DNA from: Geobacillus thermoleovorans
Lineage (GTDB): Bacteria > Bacillota > Bacilli > Bacillales > Anoxybacillaceae
Direction of reading: 5' to 3'
Assembly: GCF_001610955.1 (NCBI RefSeq)
Contig: NZ_CP014335.1
Location: 909,001-973,000 of the forward strand
DNA: 64,000 bases
Positions 8,309 to 16,292 of the stretch are shown in pieces. The position numbers were made by a program, and so were the translations under genes. Position 1 is the first letter of the stretch. Each line of letters opens with the position of its first letter. The notes beneath the pieces are model-generated. The model worked only from the letters and a program-made list of their open reading frames with translations, had not been told where the DNA came from and made no database searches.

Positions 8309-8322
8309 TGAGTGATTACTCA
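8309..8322. promoter_or_regulatory. TetR operator, copy 1
   Basis: TGAGTGATTACTCA (extended to GTGAGT-N4-ACTCAC, 8308-8323): 6-bp inverted arms around a 4-nt centre, immediately upstream of the -35 element. The identical 14-mer occurs at 8357. The likely ligand is the TetR protein encoded at 10158. Confidence 0.75.
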
Positions 8323-8323
8323 C

Positions 8324-8351
8324 TTCACAAAAAGGTTTATCTTTTTATACT
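8324..8351 (+). promoter_or_regulatory. Promoter of the ABC exporter/TetR operon
   Basis: TTCACA (8324-8329), 16-nt spacer, TATACT (8346-8351). It lies precisely between the two copies of the TetR operator. Confidence 0.65.
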
Positions 8352-8356
8352 ATATA

Positions 8357-8370
8357 TGAGTGATTACTCA
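8357..8370. promoter_or_regulatory. TetR operator, copy 2
   Basis: The second exact copy of TGAGTGATTACTCA, 48 bp from the first and covering the expected transcription start. Occupancy of both sites would enclose the promoter. Confidence 0.75.
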
Positions 8371-8395
8371 CTACTATGCAAAGGGGAGAAAAGCA

Positions 8396-9124
8396 ATGAC
8401 CGCCAATCCATGTATTCAAGTCGAGCGTGTCTCCAAGCGGTTTGGAAAAAAAGTAGTCATCCACGATGTGTCGTTGGATGTCCGCGCGGGAGAAATTTTC
8501 GGTCTGCTCGGCCCGTCGGGTGCAGGAAAAACGACGTTGGTGCGCATGATCGCCGGCATTGATCAAGCGAGCGAAGGGACGATTCGCGTGCTCGGCGTGA
8601 ATATGCCCAATCTTGGCGCCATGAAGCGGATCGGCTTTATGGCCCAGTCGGATGCCCTGTACGGAGAATTGACTGCGCTGGAGAACATGCAATTTTTTGC
8701 TTCCATCTACGGGTTGCGAGGGAAAAAACAAAAAGAGCGGATCGATGACATGTTGGCGCTTGTCAACTTAACGAATGATCGAAAAAAGCCGGTGCACCAA
8801 TATTCAGGAGGGATGAAGCGTCGGTTGTCGCTGGCGATCGCCTTGCTTCATGAACCGGACGTGCTTATTTTGGATGAGCCGACGGTCGGCATCGATCCGG
8901 TGCTGCGCCAATCGATTTGGGCGGAGCTTGAGCGGATTCGCCAGCGCGGCACAACCATTGTCGTCACGACCCATGTGATGGATGAAGCGGAAAAGTGCGG
9001 GCGGCTTGGCATGATTCGCGAAGGCCGTCTGATCGCCGTCGGCCGCCCGGATGAATTGAAACAGGAAGCAGGCGCGGAAACGATTGAGCAAGCGTTTTTG
9101 ACGTTTGGAGGTGTCCGTCGATGA
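8396..9124 (+). CDS. ABC transporter ATP-binding protein (ABC-2 / drug export type)
   Basis: 242 aa. Walker A 'GPSGAGKTTL' (about residues 42-51), signature 'YSGGMKRR', Walker B 'VLILDEPTVGIDP', and the H-loop histidine in 'VTTHVMDEAEK'. It powers the permease encoded by the next gene, whose start codon overlaps its stop. ATG 8396 follows aaggggag; the upstream frame begins inside the operator. The operon layout (ATPase, permease, TetR) is that of inducible multidrug or toxic-compound exporters. Confidence 0.94.
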   Translation: MTANPCIQVERVSKRFGKKVVIHDVSLDVRAGEIFGLLGPSGAGKTTLVRMIAGIDQASEGTIRVLGVNMPNLGAMKRIGFMAQSDALYGELTALENMQFFASIYGLRGKKQKERIDDMLALVNLTNDRKKPVHQYSGGMKRRLSLAIALLHEPDVLILDEPTVGIDPVLRQSIWAELERIRQRGTTIVVTTHVMDEAEKCGRLGMIREGRLIAVGRPDELKQEAGAETIEQAFLTFGGVRR

Positions 9125-10146
9125 GAGTGTTGGCCATTGTCGTCCGCATCATCCGCCAGTTTTTCCGCGACAAGCGCACGCTGGCGCTCATGATTGTCGC
9201 GCCGATGTTCGTCTTGTTGTTAATGGATTTGGTGTTTAATGGCGAAGAATACAAACCAGCCATTGCCGTCAGCGAACACGTGCCTGAGGTGGTTGTTGAC
9301 AAGTTGAAAGAAGCAGGAGCGAACGTGAAAGAGCTGTCAGCAAAACAAGCGCGAAAGCAGCTGGACGATCAAGACATTGACGCGTGGCTTGACATGAGCG
9401 GAAGCGCTCCGCACCTTACGCTGGAAGGAAGCGACCCGACGGCCAATCAGGCGGTGATGGCCGCGGTGCAAAAGGCGTTTCAGTCCATGGCGCCCAAGCC
9501 CCCGTTTCAGCTGAAAACAACGTATTGGCACGGATCAAGCGACATGGCGTCATTTGATTATTTCGGCCCCGTGCTGATCGGCTTTTTCGTCTTCTTTTTT
9601 GTCTTTTTGATTGCTGGAGTGTCATTTTTGCGCGAGCGGACGAACGGGACGCTCGAGCGGCTGATGGCGACGCCGCTCAGGCGCTGGGAAATGGTCGCCG
9701 GCTACATGATCGGGTTCGGATTGTTTACGACGATTCAGGCAAGCTTAATTTCATGGTTTGCCATTGATGTGCTCGACATGATGATGGAAGGTTCGTTCGG
9801 GTATGTGCTGCTCATTACGTTTTTGTTGGCGATGACGGCGCTTGCGCTTGGGATGCTGCTGTCGGCGTTCGCCAACAACGAGCTGCAAATGGTGCAGTTT
9901 ATCCCGCTTGTCGTCGTGCCGCAAGTGTTTTTCTCCGGCTTGTTCAATCTTGACACGATGGAAGAATGGCTTCGCTCGCTGAGCGTCATCATGCCGCTCA
10001 CCTACGGGGCGGATGCGCTGCGCGATATTATGGTGCGGGGAGAGGGCTTTGGCGCCATCGCCGTGGATGTGTACGTGCTGCTTGGCTTTACGTTGCTGTT
10101 TATGCTATTAAATGTAGTAGCGCTGAAAAAATACCGCAAGCTGTAA
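9121..10146 (+). CDS. ABC-2 type transporter permease
   Basis: 341 aa. One N-terminal membrane span ('LALMIVAPMFVLLLMDLVF'), a ~140-residue extracytoplasmic domain, then five to six spans from about residue 145, with the ABC-2 pattern 'RERTNGTLERLMATPLRRWE' and 'PQVFFSGLFNLDTM'. It pairs with the ATPase (4-nt overlap, ATGA), presumably as a two-subunit exporter. The substrate is unknown; antimicrobial, lipid or xenobiotic export fits the family and the TetR control. Confidence 0.93.
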   Translation: MRVLAIVVRIIRQFFRDKRTLALMIVAPMFVLLLMDLVFNGEEYKPAIAVSEHVPEVVVDKLKEAGANVKELSAKQARKQLDDQDIDAWLDMSGSAPHLTLEGSDPTANQAVMAAVQKAFQSMAPKPPFQLKTTYWHGSSDMASFDYFGPVLIGFFVFFFVFLIAGVSFLRERTNGTLERLMATPLRRWEMVAGYMIGFGLFTTIQASLISWFAIDVLDMMMEGSFGYVLLITFLLAMTALALGMLLSAFANNELQMVQFIPLVVVPQVFFSGLFNLDTMEEWLRSLSVIMPLTYGADALRDIMVRGEGFGAIAVDVYVLLGFTLLFMLLNVVALKKYRKL

Positions 10147-10157
10147 GGAGTAGAGTC

Positions 10158-10811
10158 ATGAGTGAGCATCCATGGATTCAAGAGCTGCTGCAAATCGGCG
10201 GCAAGGAAGGGCAGTTCAGTGAAAAGCAGCTGAAAATTTTGGAAGCCGCAGTGGAAATGTTTGCCGAAAAAGGCTATGCGGCGACTTCCACGAGTGAAAT
10301 CGCCAAAAAGGCCGGGGTGGCGGAAGGCACGATCTTCCGCCACTATAAGACGAAAAAAGACTTATTGTTGGCGATCGTCACGCCGACATTGTTTCAGTCC
10401 GTCGCCCCGTTTTTGGCGAAAGAGTTTGTCCGTGAAGTGTTTGACAACGAATATGAGACGTACGAACAGTTTTTGCGCGCGGTGTTTTCCAATCGCTACG
10501 CCTTTGTGAAAAAGTATTTGCCAGCGATTCGTGTGCTTTGGCAGGAGCTCGCCTTTCATTCCGAGATTAAACAGTGCTTTCAACGCGTGTTTACAGAGCA
10601 CGTGTATCCAAAATTCGCCCGCATTGTCCGCCATTTTCAAGAGAAAGGGGAGTTGGCCGAGCTGCCGGTTGATTCGGTCATCCGCTTGACGATCACATCG
10701 CTCGCCGGCTTTTTGGCCGCCCGCTTTCTCCTTTTGCCTGACCACAATTGGGACGATGAGGCGGAAATGGAGCGGACGATTCACGTGTTGATGAACGGTC
10801 TGCGGCGCTAA
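10158..10811 (+). CDS. TetR/AcrR family repressor of the ABC exporter
   Basis: 217 aa. N-terminal helix-turn-helix at about residues 27-73 ('TSEIAKKAGVAEGTIFRHYK'), followed by a helical ligand-binding domain. Last gene of the exporter operon, 11 nt after the permease, with aaggag as ribosome binding site. It most likely binds the two TGAGTGATTACTCA sites at the operon promoter and so represses itself and the exporter until an inducer appears. Confidence 0.92.
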   Translation: MSEHPWIQELLQIGGKEGQFSEKQLKILEAAVEMFAEKGYAATSTSEIAKKAGVAEGTIFRHYKTKKDLLLAIVTPTLFQSVAPFLAKEFVREVFDNEYETYEQFLRAVFSNRYAFVKKYLPAIRVLWQELAFHSEIKQCFQRVFTEHVYPKFARIVRHFQEKGELAELPVDSVIRLTITSLAGFLAARFLLLPDHNWDDEAEMERTIHVLMNGLRR

Positions 10812-10813
10812 CC

Positions 10814-10852
10814 GGCCGGCTTCCGCACTGAAGCCGGCCTAGCTGTTTTTCT
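10814..10852 (+). terminator. Terminator of the exporter operon
   Basis: A perfect 10-bp stem (10814-10823 with 10830-10839), then tagctgtttttct. It lies partly over the 3' end of the convergent hepT gene (stop at 10839). Confidence 0.8.
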
Positions 10853-11258
10853 TAGCATAATCGAGGATGGCTTTCGTAAATTGTTTGAAATCATCAAGAT
10901 GGTGTTCGACGATGGCTTGCAAGATGCCAAGGTTCAGTTGTTGATAGTCGTGAACGGCGATGTTGCGGAATCCGACCATGGCCTTCATGTTTTTGCTTAT
11001 GGCAGGAGAGATTACGCCGTACTCTTCAAGGAGGGCGAACGCATCGCGGCTATGCTGCGGCAATCCGAATTTCTGCTCGGCCACAATATGCATGGCCAAA
11101 TCGATGCATGCCTCGCACGCCCGCTGTAAATTCAGAACGATCGAATCTTGTTTTGTGTAATTTTGTAAATTTTTTGGATCGCCGTTATATTCTTCACGAA
11201 TTCGTTTCAGGCAGCGTTCGATCACGCTGATCTTGTTTAAAATGACATCACTTTTCAT
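10839..11258 (-). CDS. hepT: HepT-like toxin (DUF86 ribonuclease)
   Basis: 139 aa, all-helical HEPN fold. The active-site motif R-x4-H-x-Y is present as 'RNIAVHDY' near residue 98. HepT proteins are RNases neutralised by the cognate MntA nucleotidyltransferase, which adds AMP to the motif tyrosine. Its start overlaps the end of mntA by 11 nt, the usual antitoxin-then-toxin order for this pair. All key residues are present, so the pair looks intact. Confidence 0.9.
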   Translation of the reverse strand: MKSDVILNKISVIERCLKRIREEYNGDPKNLQNYTKQDSIVLNLQRACEACIDLAMHIVAEQKFGLPQHSRDAFALLEEYGVISPAISKNMKAMVGFRNIAVHDYQQLNLGILQAIVEHHLDDFKQFTKAILDYAKKNS

Positions 11259-11655
11259 ATATGCTCCCGCTTTCCGTAATTTGTTTTAACACCGGTGCTC
11301 TCTCTTCGTTTAGTTTCACATACATTTTCAATGTTTTCATTTCGAACTCAGCCCGTTTCCGCTCGTCGCGGCAATCAATGGCTTTTCCCGTCGAGACGAC
11401 TTGCGCTTGAAACACGGTGCTGGCTTGGCGCAAATCGACAAGATCGACATCTCGCCCTAACTTGTCAGCCAAATGCCCCGCGAGCCGAAACAGCTCATAC
11501 GGATCATGCGGTTCGCCGTCGCTGACAAAGGCGATATCGACATCACTGTCCGGGCGCATCGCCCCACGGGCGGCTGAACCGAACAGGTAGATGACGAACG
11601 GGTGAAGAGCCGGGCGGAGCGTCTGAATGATGATCGTCTCCATTTCGTTTGGCAA
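11248..11655 (-). CDS. mntA: MntA-like nucleotidyltransferase antitoxin
   Basis: 135 aa minimal nucleotidyltransferase: 'GSAARGAMRPDSDVDIAF' holds the GSxxRG helix-turn and the DxD metal ligands, and a third acidic strand follows at 'GRDVDLVDLR'. In characterised pairs MntA AMPylates HepT and so blocks its RNase activity. I choose TTG 11655 because aaggggg lies 8 nt upstream. An alternative ATG at 11790 has aaggagg only 2 nt away and would add about 45 low-complexity residues. Confidence 0.88.
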   Translation of the reverse strand: MPNEMETIIIQTLRPALHPFVIYLFGSAARGAMRPDSDVDIAFVSDGEPHDPYELFRLAGHLADKLGRDVDLVDLRQASTVFQAQVVSTGKAIDCRDERKRAEFEMKTLKMYVKLNEERAPVLKQITESGSIYEK

Positions 11656-11935
11656 TCGCGATACCCCCTTGCGTTTTTCTTCATTATAGCAAAATCTTAT
11701 TGTTCTTGGCGAAAAGACGGAAAAAGAAAAAGGGATGGCGATGATGCGCCAATCCCTCTGAGCGAAAGAAGCAGGGGCTGATTGATTCATTTCCTCCTTA
11801 CATACAAACTTCGGGGCGGCTCTTTTTGCTGCTCTTCCCTAAAACACTTCCTCACCCCGAAAACGGGATGGGGCGATGTTCGAGTCATTCGGGTGATGGA
11901 TGATATAGGTGTGCGCGTTGGTCGTTAAGCCACAA

Positions 11936-14071
11936 TTAGGCGATTTCCGCCACAATGGCATTGTCCTTGACATCGATACGGATCGCACGCACCGATTGAT
12001 CCGCGTCAAGCAGGCAGTCGGCGATGTTGTCTTCGACATGCTCTTGGATGACGCGGCGGAGCGGGCGGGCGCCGAAGGCCGGATGGTAGCCGAGTTCGGC
12101 CAGTTTTTCTTTCGCCGCTTCCGTCACTTCGAGTTCAATGCCTTGTTCGCGCATCGCCGCTTTGACGTCGGCGAGCATCAAGTCGACGATTTGAAGCAAG
12201 TGCGCTTTTTCAAGCGGCTTGAACTCGATGATGGCGTCGAAGCGGTTCAAAAATTCCGGCTTGAAGTAAGCGTTCAAGGAGTCGAGCACGCTTGATGCGC
12301 CACCGCTTTGTTTTTCAAAGCCGACGGTGATTTTTTTGTCGGTCACCCCAGCGTTGCTTGTCGCGATGATGACCGTGTCTTTGAAGCTGACGGTGCGGCC
12401 TTGGCTGTCGGTTAAGCGGCCGTCTTCCAAAATTTGCAGGAAGATGTGCTGTACATCCGGGTGCGCTTTTTCAATCTCGTCGAGCAAGATGATGCTGTAC
12501 GGATTGCGGCGCACTTTTTCCGTCAGCTGTCCGGCTTCTTCAAAGCCGACATAGCCCGGCGGCGAACCGATCAGCTTCGAGACCGAATGTTTCTCCATGT
12601 ATTCGCTCATATCGAGGCGAATCATGGCGTCTTTTGTGCCAAACAGCTCTTCAGCGAGCGTTTTGGCGAGCTCCGTTTTCCCGACGCCGGTCGGGCCGAC
12701 GAACAAGAACGAACCGATCGGGCGGTGTTTCGCTTTCAAGCCGGCGCGGTTGCGGCGGATCGCTTTGGCGACTTTTTTCACCGCTTCCGCTTGGCCGATC
12801 ACTTTTTTCGCCAAGTTTTCTTCGAGATGTTTCATTTTTTCTTTTTCATCGGCTTGCAGTTTGCCGACCGGGATGCCGGTTTTCTCGGCGATGATTTGTT
12901 CGATGTCGGCGGCATCGACGACAGGGCGTTCTTGGTTGACGCCTTGCTCGAGTTGTTTTTCGAGCTTCAGCTCTTCAGCGCGCAGTTTCGCCGCCAGTTC
13001 ATAGTTTTCCTCTTTCGCCGCTTGTTCTTTTTCTTTCGCGATTTGGATCAATCGCTCTTGCAGTTGCTTTTCATCGGTCGGGCCGAGGCGCAAGTTCGCT
13101 TTCGAGCCGGCCTCGTCAAGCAAGTCGATCGCCTTGTCCGGGAGGAAGCGGTCTTGAATGTAGCGGTGCGACAATTTCACGCACGCTTCGATCGCCTCGT
13201 CCGTATAGCGGACATGATGGAATTGTTCATATTTTGGCTGAATGCCTTTTAAGATGGCGATCGCTTCCTCAACGGTCGGCTCGTGGACGATGACCGGTTG
13301 GAAGCGGCGCTCAAGAGCCGCGTCTTTTTCAATTTGCCGGTATTCTTTGAGTGTCGTCGCCCCAACGACTTGCAGCTCGCCGCGGGCAAGCGCCGGTTTT
13401 AAAATGTTGCCCGCGTCCATCGAGCCTTCAGCGGCTCCAGCACCGACGAGCAGATGGATTTCGTCAATGAACAAGATGATGTTTTTCCGCTCTTGCAGTT
13501 CGGCGATGAGCCGTTTCATCCGCTCTTCAAACTGGCCGCGGATGCCGGTGTTGGCAACAAGCGAAGCGACGTCAAGCAAGTACACTTCTTTGTTCAACAG
13601 TTTTTCTGGCACTTGCCCTTCGGCAATTTTCAGCGCCAGCCCTTCAACGATGGCCGTTTTCCCGACGCCCGGCTCCCCGATCAACACCGGGTTGTTTTTG
13701 TTGCGGCGGTTTAAAATTTCCATGACGCGCGCAATTTCTTTGTCGCGGCCGATGACCGGATCGATCAAGCCCGCTTTGGCCATTTGCGTCAAGTTGCGGC
13801 CAAACTGATCCAAAAATCCGCCGCTATGGCTTTGCGGGCGTTTCGCCATCGTTTCTGGCGAGCTCATCCCCGCGTTGGCGGCTGTGAACGGGCTAGTAAA
13901 GAAGTCATCAAAGGAAAACGGCGAAAAGCCGAAGTTCATCATCGGAATCGACAATTGTTGTTTTTGTTTTTCATAGCATTCATGGCACAGGTGAAGTTGT
14001 TGTTTTTCACCGTTCCATTGCAAGTTGACAAACACCGTTGCTTCACGTTGTTGGCATGCTTGGCAGCGCAT
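11936..14071 (-). CDS. clpE: ATP-dependent Clp protease ATPase subunit ClpE
   Basis: 711 aa. It opens with a zinc finger (CxxC 'MRCQACQQ' and 'HLCHECY') that is diagnostic for ClpE among Clp ATPases, followed by AAA-1 (Walker A '[10 protein letters not shown]', Walker B '[10 protein letters not shown]'), a UVR-like middle region and AAA-2 ('[10 protein letters not shown]', '[13 protein letters not shown]'). It unfolds aggregated or damaged proteins for ClpP in heat stress. Start ATG 14071 is preceded by aaaggggg. Two CtsR boxes overlap its promoter. Confidence 0.95.
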   Translation of the reverse strand: MRCQACQQREATVFVNLQWNGEKQQLHLCHECYEKQKQQLSIPMMNFGFSPFSFDDFFTSPFTAANAGMSSPETMAKRPQSHSGGFLDQFGRNLTQMAKAGLIDPVIGRDKEIARVMEILNRRNKNNPVLIGEPGVGKTAIVEGLALKIAEGQVPEKLLNKEVYLLDVASLVANTGIRGQFEERMKRLIAELQERKNIILFIDEIHLLVGAGAAEGSMDAGNILKPALARGELQVVGATTLKEYRQIEKDAALERRFQPVIVHEPTVEEAIAILKGIQPKYEQFHHVRYTDEAIEACVKLSHRYIQDRFLPDKAIDLLDEAGSKANLRLGPTDEKQLQERLIQIAKEKEQAAKEENYELAAKLRAEELKLEKQLEQGVNQERPVVDAADIEQIIAEKTGIPVGKLQADEKEKMKHLEENLAKKVIGQAEAVKKVAKAIRRNRAGLKAKHRPIGSFLFVGPTGVGKTELAKTLAEELFGTKDAMIRLDMSEYMEKHSVSKLIGSPPGYVGFEEAGQLTEKVRRNPYSIILLDEIEKAHPDVQHIFLQILEDGRLTDSQGRTVSFKDTVIIATSNAGVTDKKITVGFEKQSGGASSVLDSLNAYFKPEFLNRFDAIIEFKPLEKAHLLQIVDLMLADVKAAMREQGIELEVTEAAKEKLAELGYHPAFGARPLRRVIQEHVEDNIADCLLDADQSVRAIRIDVKDNAIVAEIA

Positions 14072-14107
14072 GAAGCATACCCCCTTTTCCATTATTCAGG
14101 TTTTGAC

Positions 14108-14124
14108 TTTGACTTTCTTTGACT
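14108..14124 (-). promoter_or_regulatory. CtsR operator 2 (downstream of -10)
   Basis: TTTGACT-TTC-TTTGACT, which on the coding strand is the direct heptad repeat AGTCAAA-N3-AGTCAAA, a perfect match to the CtsR consensus RGTCAAA-NAN-RGTCAAA. An extra heptad TTTGACT at 14102-14108 extends the array. Confidence 0.88.
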
Positions 14125-14134
14125 TTCTGACTTT

Positions 14135-14163
14135 ATTATACTTTGACCTTTTTTGACTTTCAA
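14135..14163 (-). promoter_or_regulatory. clpE promoter
   Basis: Minus strand TTGAAA (14163-14158), 17-nt spacer, TATAAT (14140-14135). CtsR box 1 fills the spacer and box 2 lies downstream of the -10, so a bound repressor would exclude RNA polymerase. Confidence 0.8.
14142..14158 (-). promoter_or_regulatory. CtsR operator 1 (between -35 and -10)
   Basis: TTTGACC-TTT-TTTGACT on the plus strand, i.e. AGTCAAA-AAA-GGTCAAA on the coding strand; full consensus match. Confidence 0.9.
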
Positions 14164-14338
14164 GTGTTTTGTACAAAAAAATTGTGATAACGATGAAATG
14201 TTTTTGAAAAAATGGTGAATACTAATGTAGGTGCGGCAAAGCTATGATAAAGTGAAAAACAGAAAAAGAGGCGGAAAAGACTCCGTCTTTGGTGCTGACG
14301 ATGATCATGAATTTGAAGGAAAAAGGAGAAAGGTGAAG

Positions 14339-15085
14339 ATGAGAAGACATGTTGGTTTCGCGTTTGCTGTTGTACTTTTGGGGATGATGATCATGGCTGC
14401 TTGTACAAATCACAACAAGCAAGCCGAGACGCCGGCCGTGCTTGAAGTGAAAATGGATGTTCCGGATCACATCGATTTGAACAAACCGACCAAGCTCGCC
14501 TGCGTCGTGACGTACGGCGGTGAAAAAGTGGACGATGCGAGCGAAGTCAAGTTTGAAGTATGGAAACACGGAAGCAGCGAGCGGGAAATGCTTGAAGCGA
14601 AGCATGACGGCGATGGCCGCTACTCGGTGGAAAAAACATTTACCCAAGCGGGAACATATTCGGTCGTCGCCCATGTGACGGCGCGCGATATGCATAACAT
14701 GCCGAAAAAAGATATTGTCGCCGGCAACCCGGAACAGGCGGCGACGGCCGACGGTGCGCGCGAAAATTCCCAAGGCAGTGCTGAAGAAAATCATCATGGC
14801 GCCGTCGCCATTTCGCTGTCGTCCCGTTCGTTCGAAGCCGGAAAACCGGCGGCATTGACCGTTCACCTCACCAAAGATGGGAAGCCGTTTACGAACGCCA
14901 CCGTTCGCTTTGAGATTTGGCAGGCGGACAATAAGCATGAATTTGTGGATGCAGATGAAAAAGGAAACGGCGAATACGAAGCAATGGCCACGTTTGCCAA
15001 CAAAGGAACGTATTCGGTGAAAGTGCACGTCGAAGGAAGCGGCGGGCTGCACGAACATCAAGTCGAACAAGTGACGGTTCAGTAA
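14339..15085 (+). CDS. YtkA/FixH-like lipoprotein
   Basis: 248 aa. Signal peptide with a lipobox ('MMIMAAC', Cys near residue 21), so a lipoprotein on the outer face of the membrane. Two copies of a ~100-residue immunoglobulin-like YtkA domain follow; each has the 'F-E-[IV]-W' strand and a 'GxGxYxxxxTFxxxGTYSVxxHV' pattern (residues ~40-130 and ~150-245). The role of the family is uncertain (envelope or metal related). ATG 14339 follows aaaggag; the longer frame has no ribosome binding site. Confidence 0.82.
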   Translation: MRRHVGFAFAVVLLGMMIMAACTNHNKQAETPAVLEVKMDVPDHIDLNKPTKLACVVTYGGEKVDDASEVKFEVWKHGSSEREMLEAKHDGDGRYSVEKTFTQAGTYSVVAHVTARDMHNMPKKDIVAGNPEQAATADGARENSQGSAEENHHGAVAISLSSRSFEAGKPAALTVHLTKDGKPFTNATVRFEIWQADNKHEFVDADEKGNGEYEAMATFANKGTYSVKVHVEGSGGLHEHQVEQVTVQ

Positions 15086-15088
15086 CGA

Positions 15089-15118
15089 AGGATGCCGAGG
15101 GAGGCATCCTTTTTTTCT
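15089..15118 (+). terminator. Terminator of the YtkA-like gene
   Basis: 8-bp stem aggatgcc/ggcatcct (15089-15096 with 15103-15110) and a run of seven Ts. Confidence 0.9.
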
Positions 15119-15192
15119 ACTCGTCTTTCTTGTCCGCTGCGGACATATATATGGAAGTAAAGCAACGGACAAGGAGAAGGAGAGGGCAGTCA

Positions 15193-16233
15193 GTGAAGAA
15201 GAAAGCGGAATGGTCGGAAGCATGGCAAATCGCCGCTGTTTACGTCGGCACGGTGATTGGAGCGGGATTTGCGACTGGCAGGGAAATTATTGAATTTTTT
15301 ACCCGCTACGGAATGGCTGGGACGATCGGGGTGGCGGTCAGCGGCGTTTTGTTCACATGGGGCGGCGCGCGCCTGATGGTGATGGCGCGCCGCATTGGAG
15401 CCGCGTCCTATGATGAATTGAATCGCTATTTGTTCGGAAGAATGTTGAGTCCGTTTGTGACGCTTGTGATGACGGTGATGATCGCGGGGGTGACGGCGGT
15501 GATGATCGCCGGGGCGGGTGCGGTGTTTGAAGAGCAGATCGGCTGGCCGAGGCAGGCGGGCGTCACGCTGACGCTCGGTTTGGCGCTTCTTGTCATGTTG
15601 TTTGACCGCAAAGGGCTGTTTGGCGTCAACGTGTTCGTCGCGCCGATGATGGTGCTGTTCAGCGCCATCGCCTTTGTGAAAACAATCGTGGCTGGCGATT
15701 TGTGCCGTCCGGACATGGCTGCGGTGGACTATTCCCTCAAGGCGATGTTGTCCCCGTTTTCCTATGCGGCCTTTAACTTGGCGATGGCCCAAGCGGTGCT
15801 TGTCCCCATCGCCCGCGAAGCGACCGATGAGCGAGCGGTGAGGCGCGGAGCGATGTTAGGCGGAATGGTGTTGACGGTTTTGCTGCTGTTGAACCATATG
15901 GTGCTGCTGTCGTTTCCACACAAGGACGATTATGATATTCCAATGGCCGAAGTCGTTCATACGTTTTTTACTGTGTTGTATTGGCTTTATGTCGTCGTCA
16001 TTTACGGAGAAATTTTTACATCGGTCATCGGCGGCATGTTTGGGCTCGCACGTCAAGTGCGCGTTTGGGCGCCGCTTGGCGGGAAATGGCTGGGCGTGCT
16101 GCTCGTTTTGCTGTTTGCGGCGGTCAGCCCGTTTCATTACGGGGAGCTGCTGTCATTCATCTATCCGCTGTTTGGTTATATGAGTCTTGTGCTGTTGTGG
16201 CTTCTTTGGCGCCGGCAGCTGCCGCGCCGGTAA
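15193..16233 (+). CDS. ykvI: YkvI family membrane protein
   Basis: 346 aa, about ten hydrophobic spans in an APC/LeuT-type pattern ('VYVGTVIGAGFATGREIIEFF' lies in the first span with an unwound GAGFATG). This family has no assigned substrate. The GTG start at 15193 is 7 nt after an extended aaggagaaggagagg; the ATG-type start of the longer frame at 15130 lacks one. Gene order clpE-ykvI-que genes is as in B. subtilis, which supports the name, but here a chemoreceptor and a germination operon lie between ykvI and queC. Confidence 0.82.
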   Translation: MKKKAEWSEAWQIAAVYVGTVIGAGFATGREIIEFFTRYGMAGTIGVAVSGVLFTWGGARLMVMARRIGAASYDELNRYLFGRMLSPFVTLVMTVMIAGVTAVMIAGAGAVFEEQIGWPRQAGVTLTLGLALLVMLFDRKGLFGVNVFVAPMMVLFSAIAFVKTIVAGDLCRPDMAAVDYSLKAMLSPFSYAAFNLAMAQAVLVPIAREATDERAVRRGAMLGGMVLTVLLLLNHMVLLSFPHKDDYDIPMAEVVHTFFTVLYWLYVVVIYGEIFTSVIGGMFGLARQVRVWAPLGGKWLGVLLVLLFAAVSPFHYGELLSFIYPLFGYMSLVLLWLLWRRQLPRR

Positions 16234-16237
16234 ATGA

Positions 16238-16292
16238 GCCCTTTCGTTCCCCAAAGTTTTTTGGTGAAGGGGGACGAAAGGGCTTCGTTTCG
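16238..16292. terminator. Bidirectional terminator between ykvI and the chemoreceptor
   Basis: Long hairpin, gccctttcgt (16238-16247) with acgaaagggc (16274-16283) plus inner pairs, followed by ttcgtttcg. It sits between two convergent genes. Confidence 0.65.

Noticed and set aside
14222..15223. 333-codon minus-strand frame opposite the YtkA-like gene
   Set aside because: Shadow of a lipoprotein gene with clear lipobox and domain repeats; it crosses a terminator and shows no family motif.
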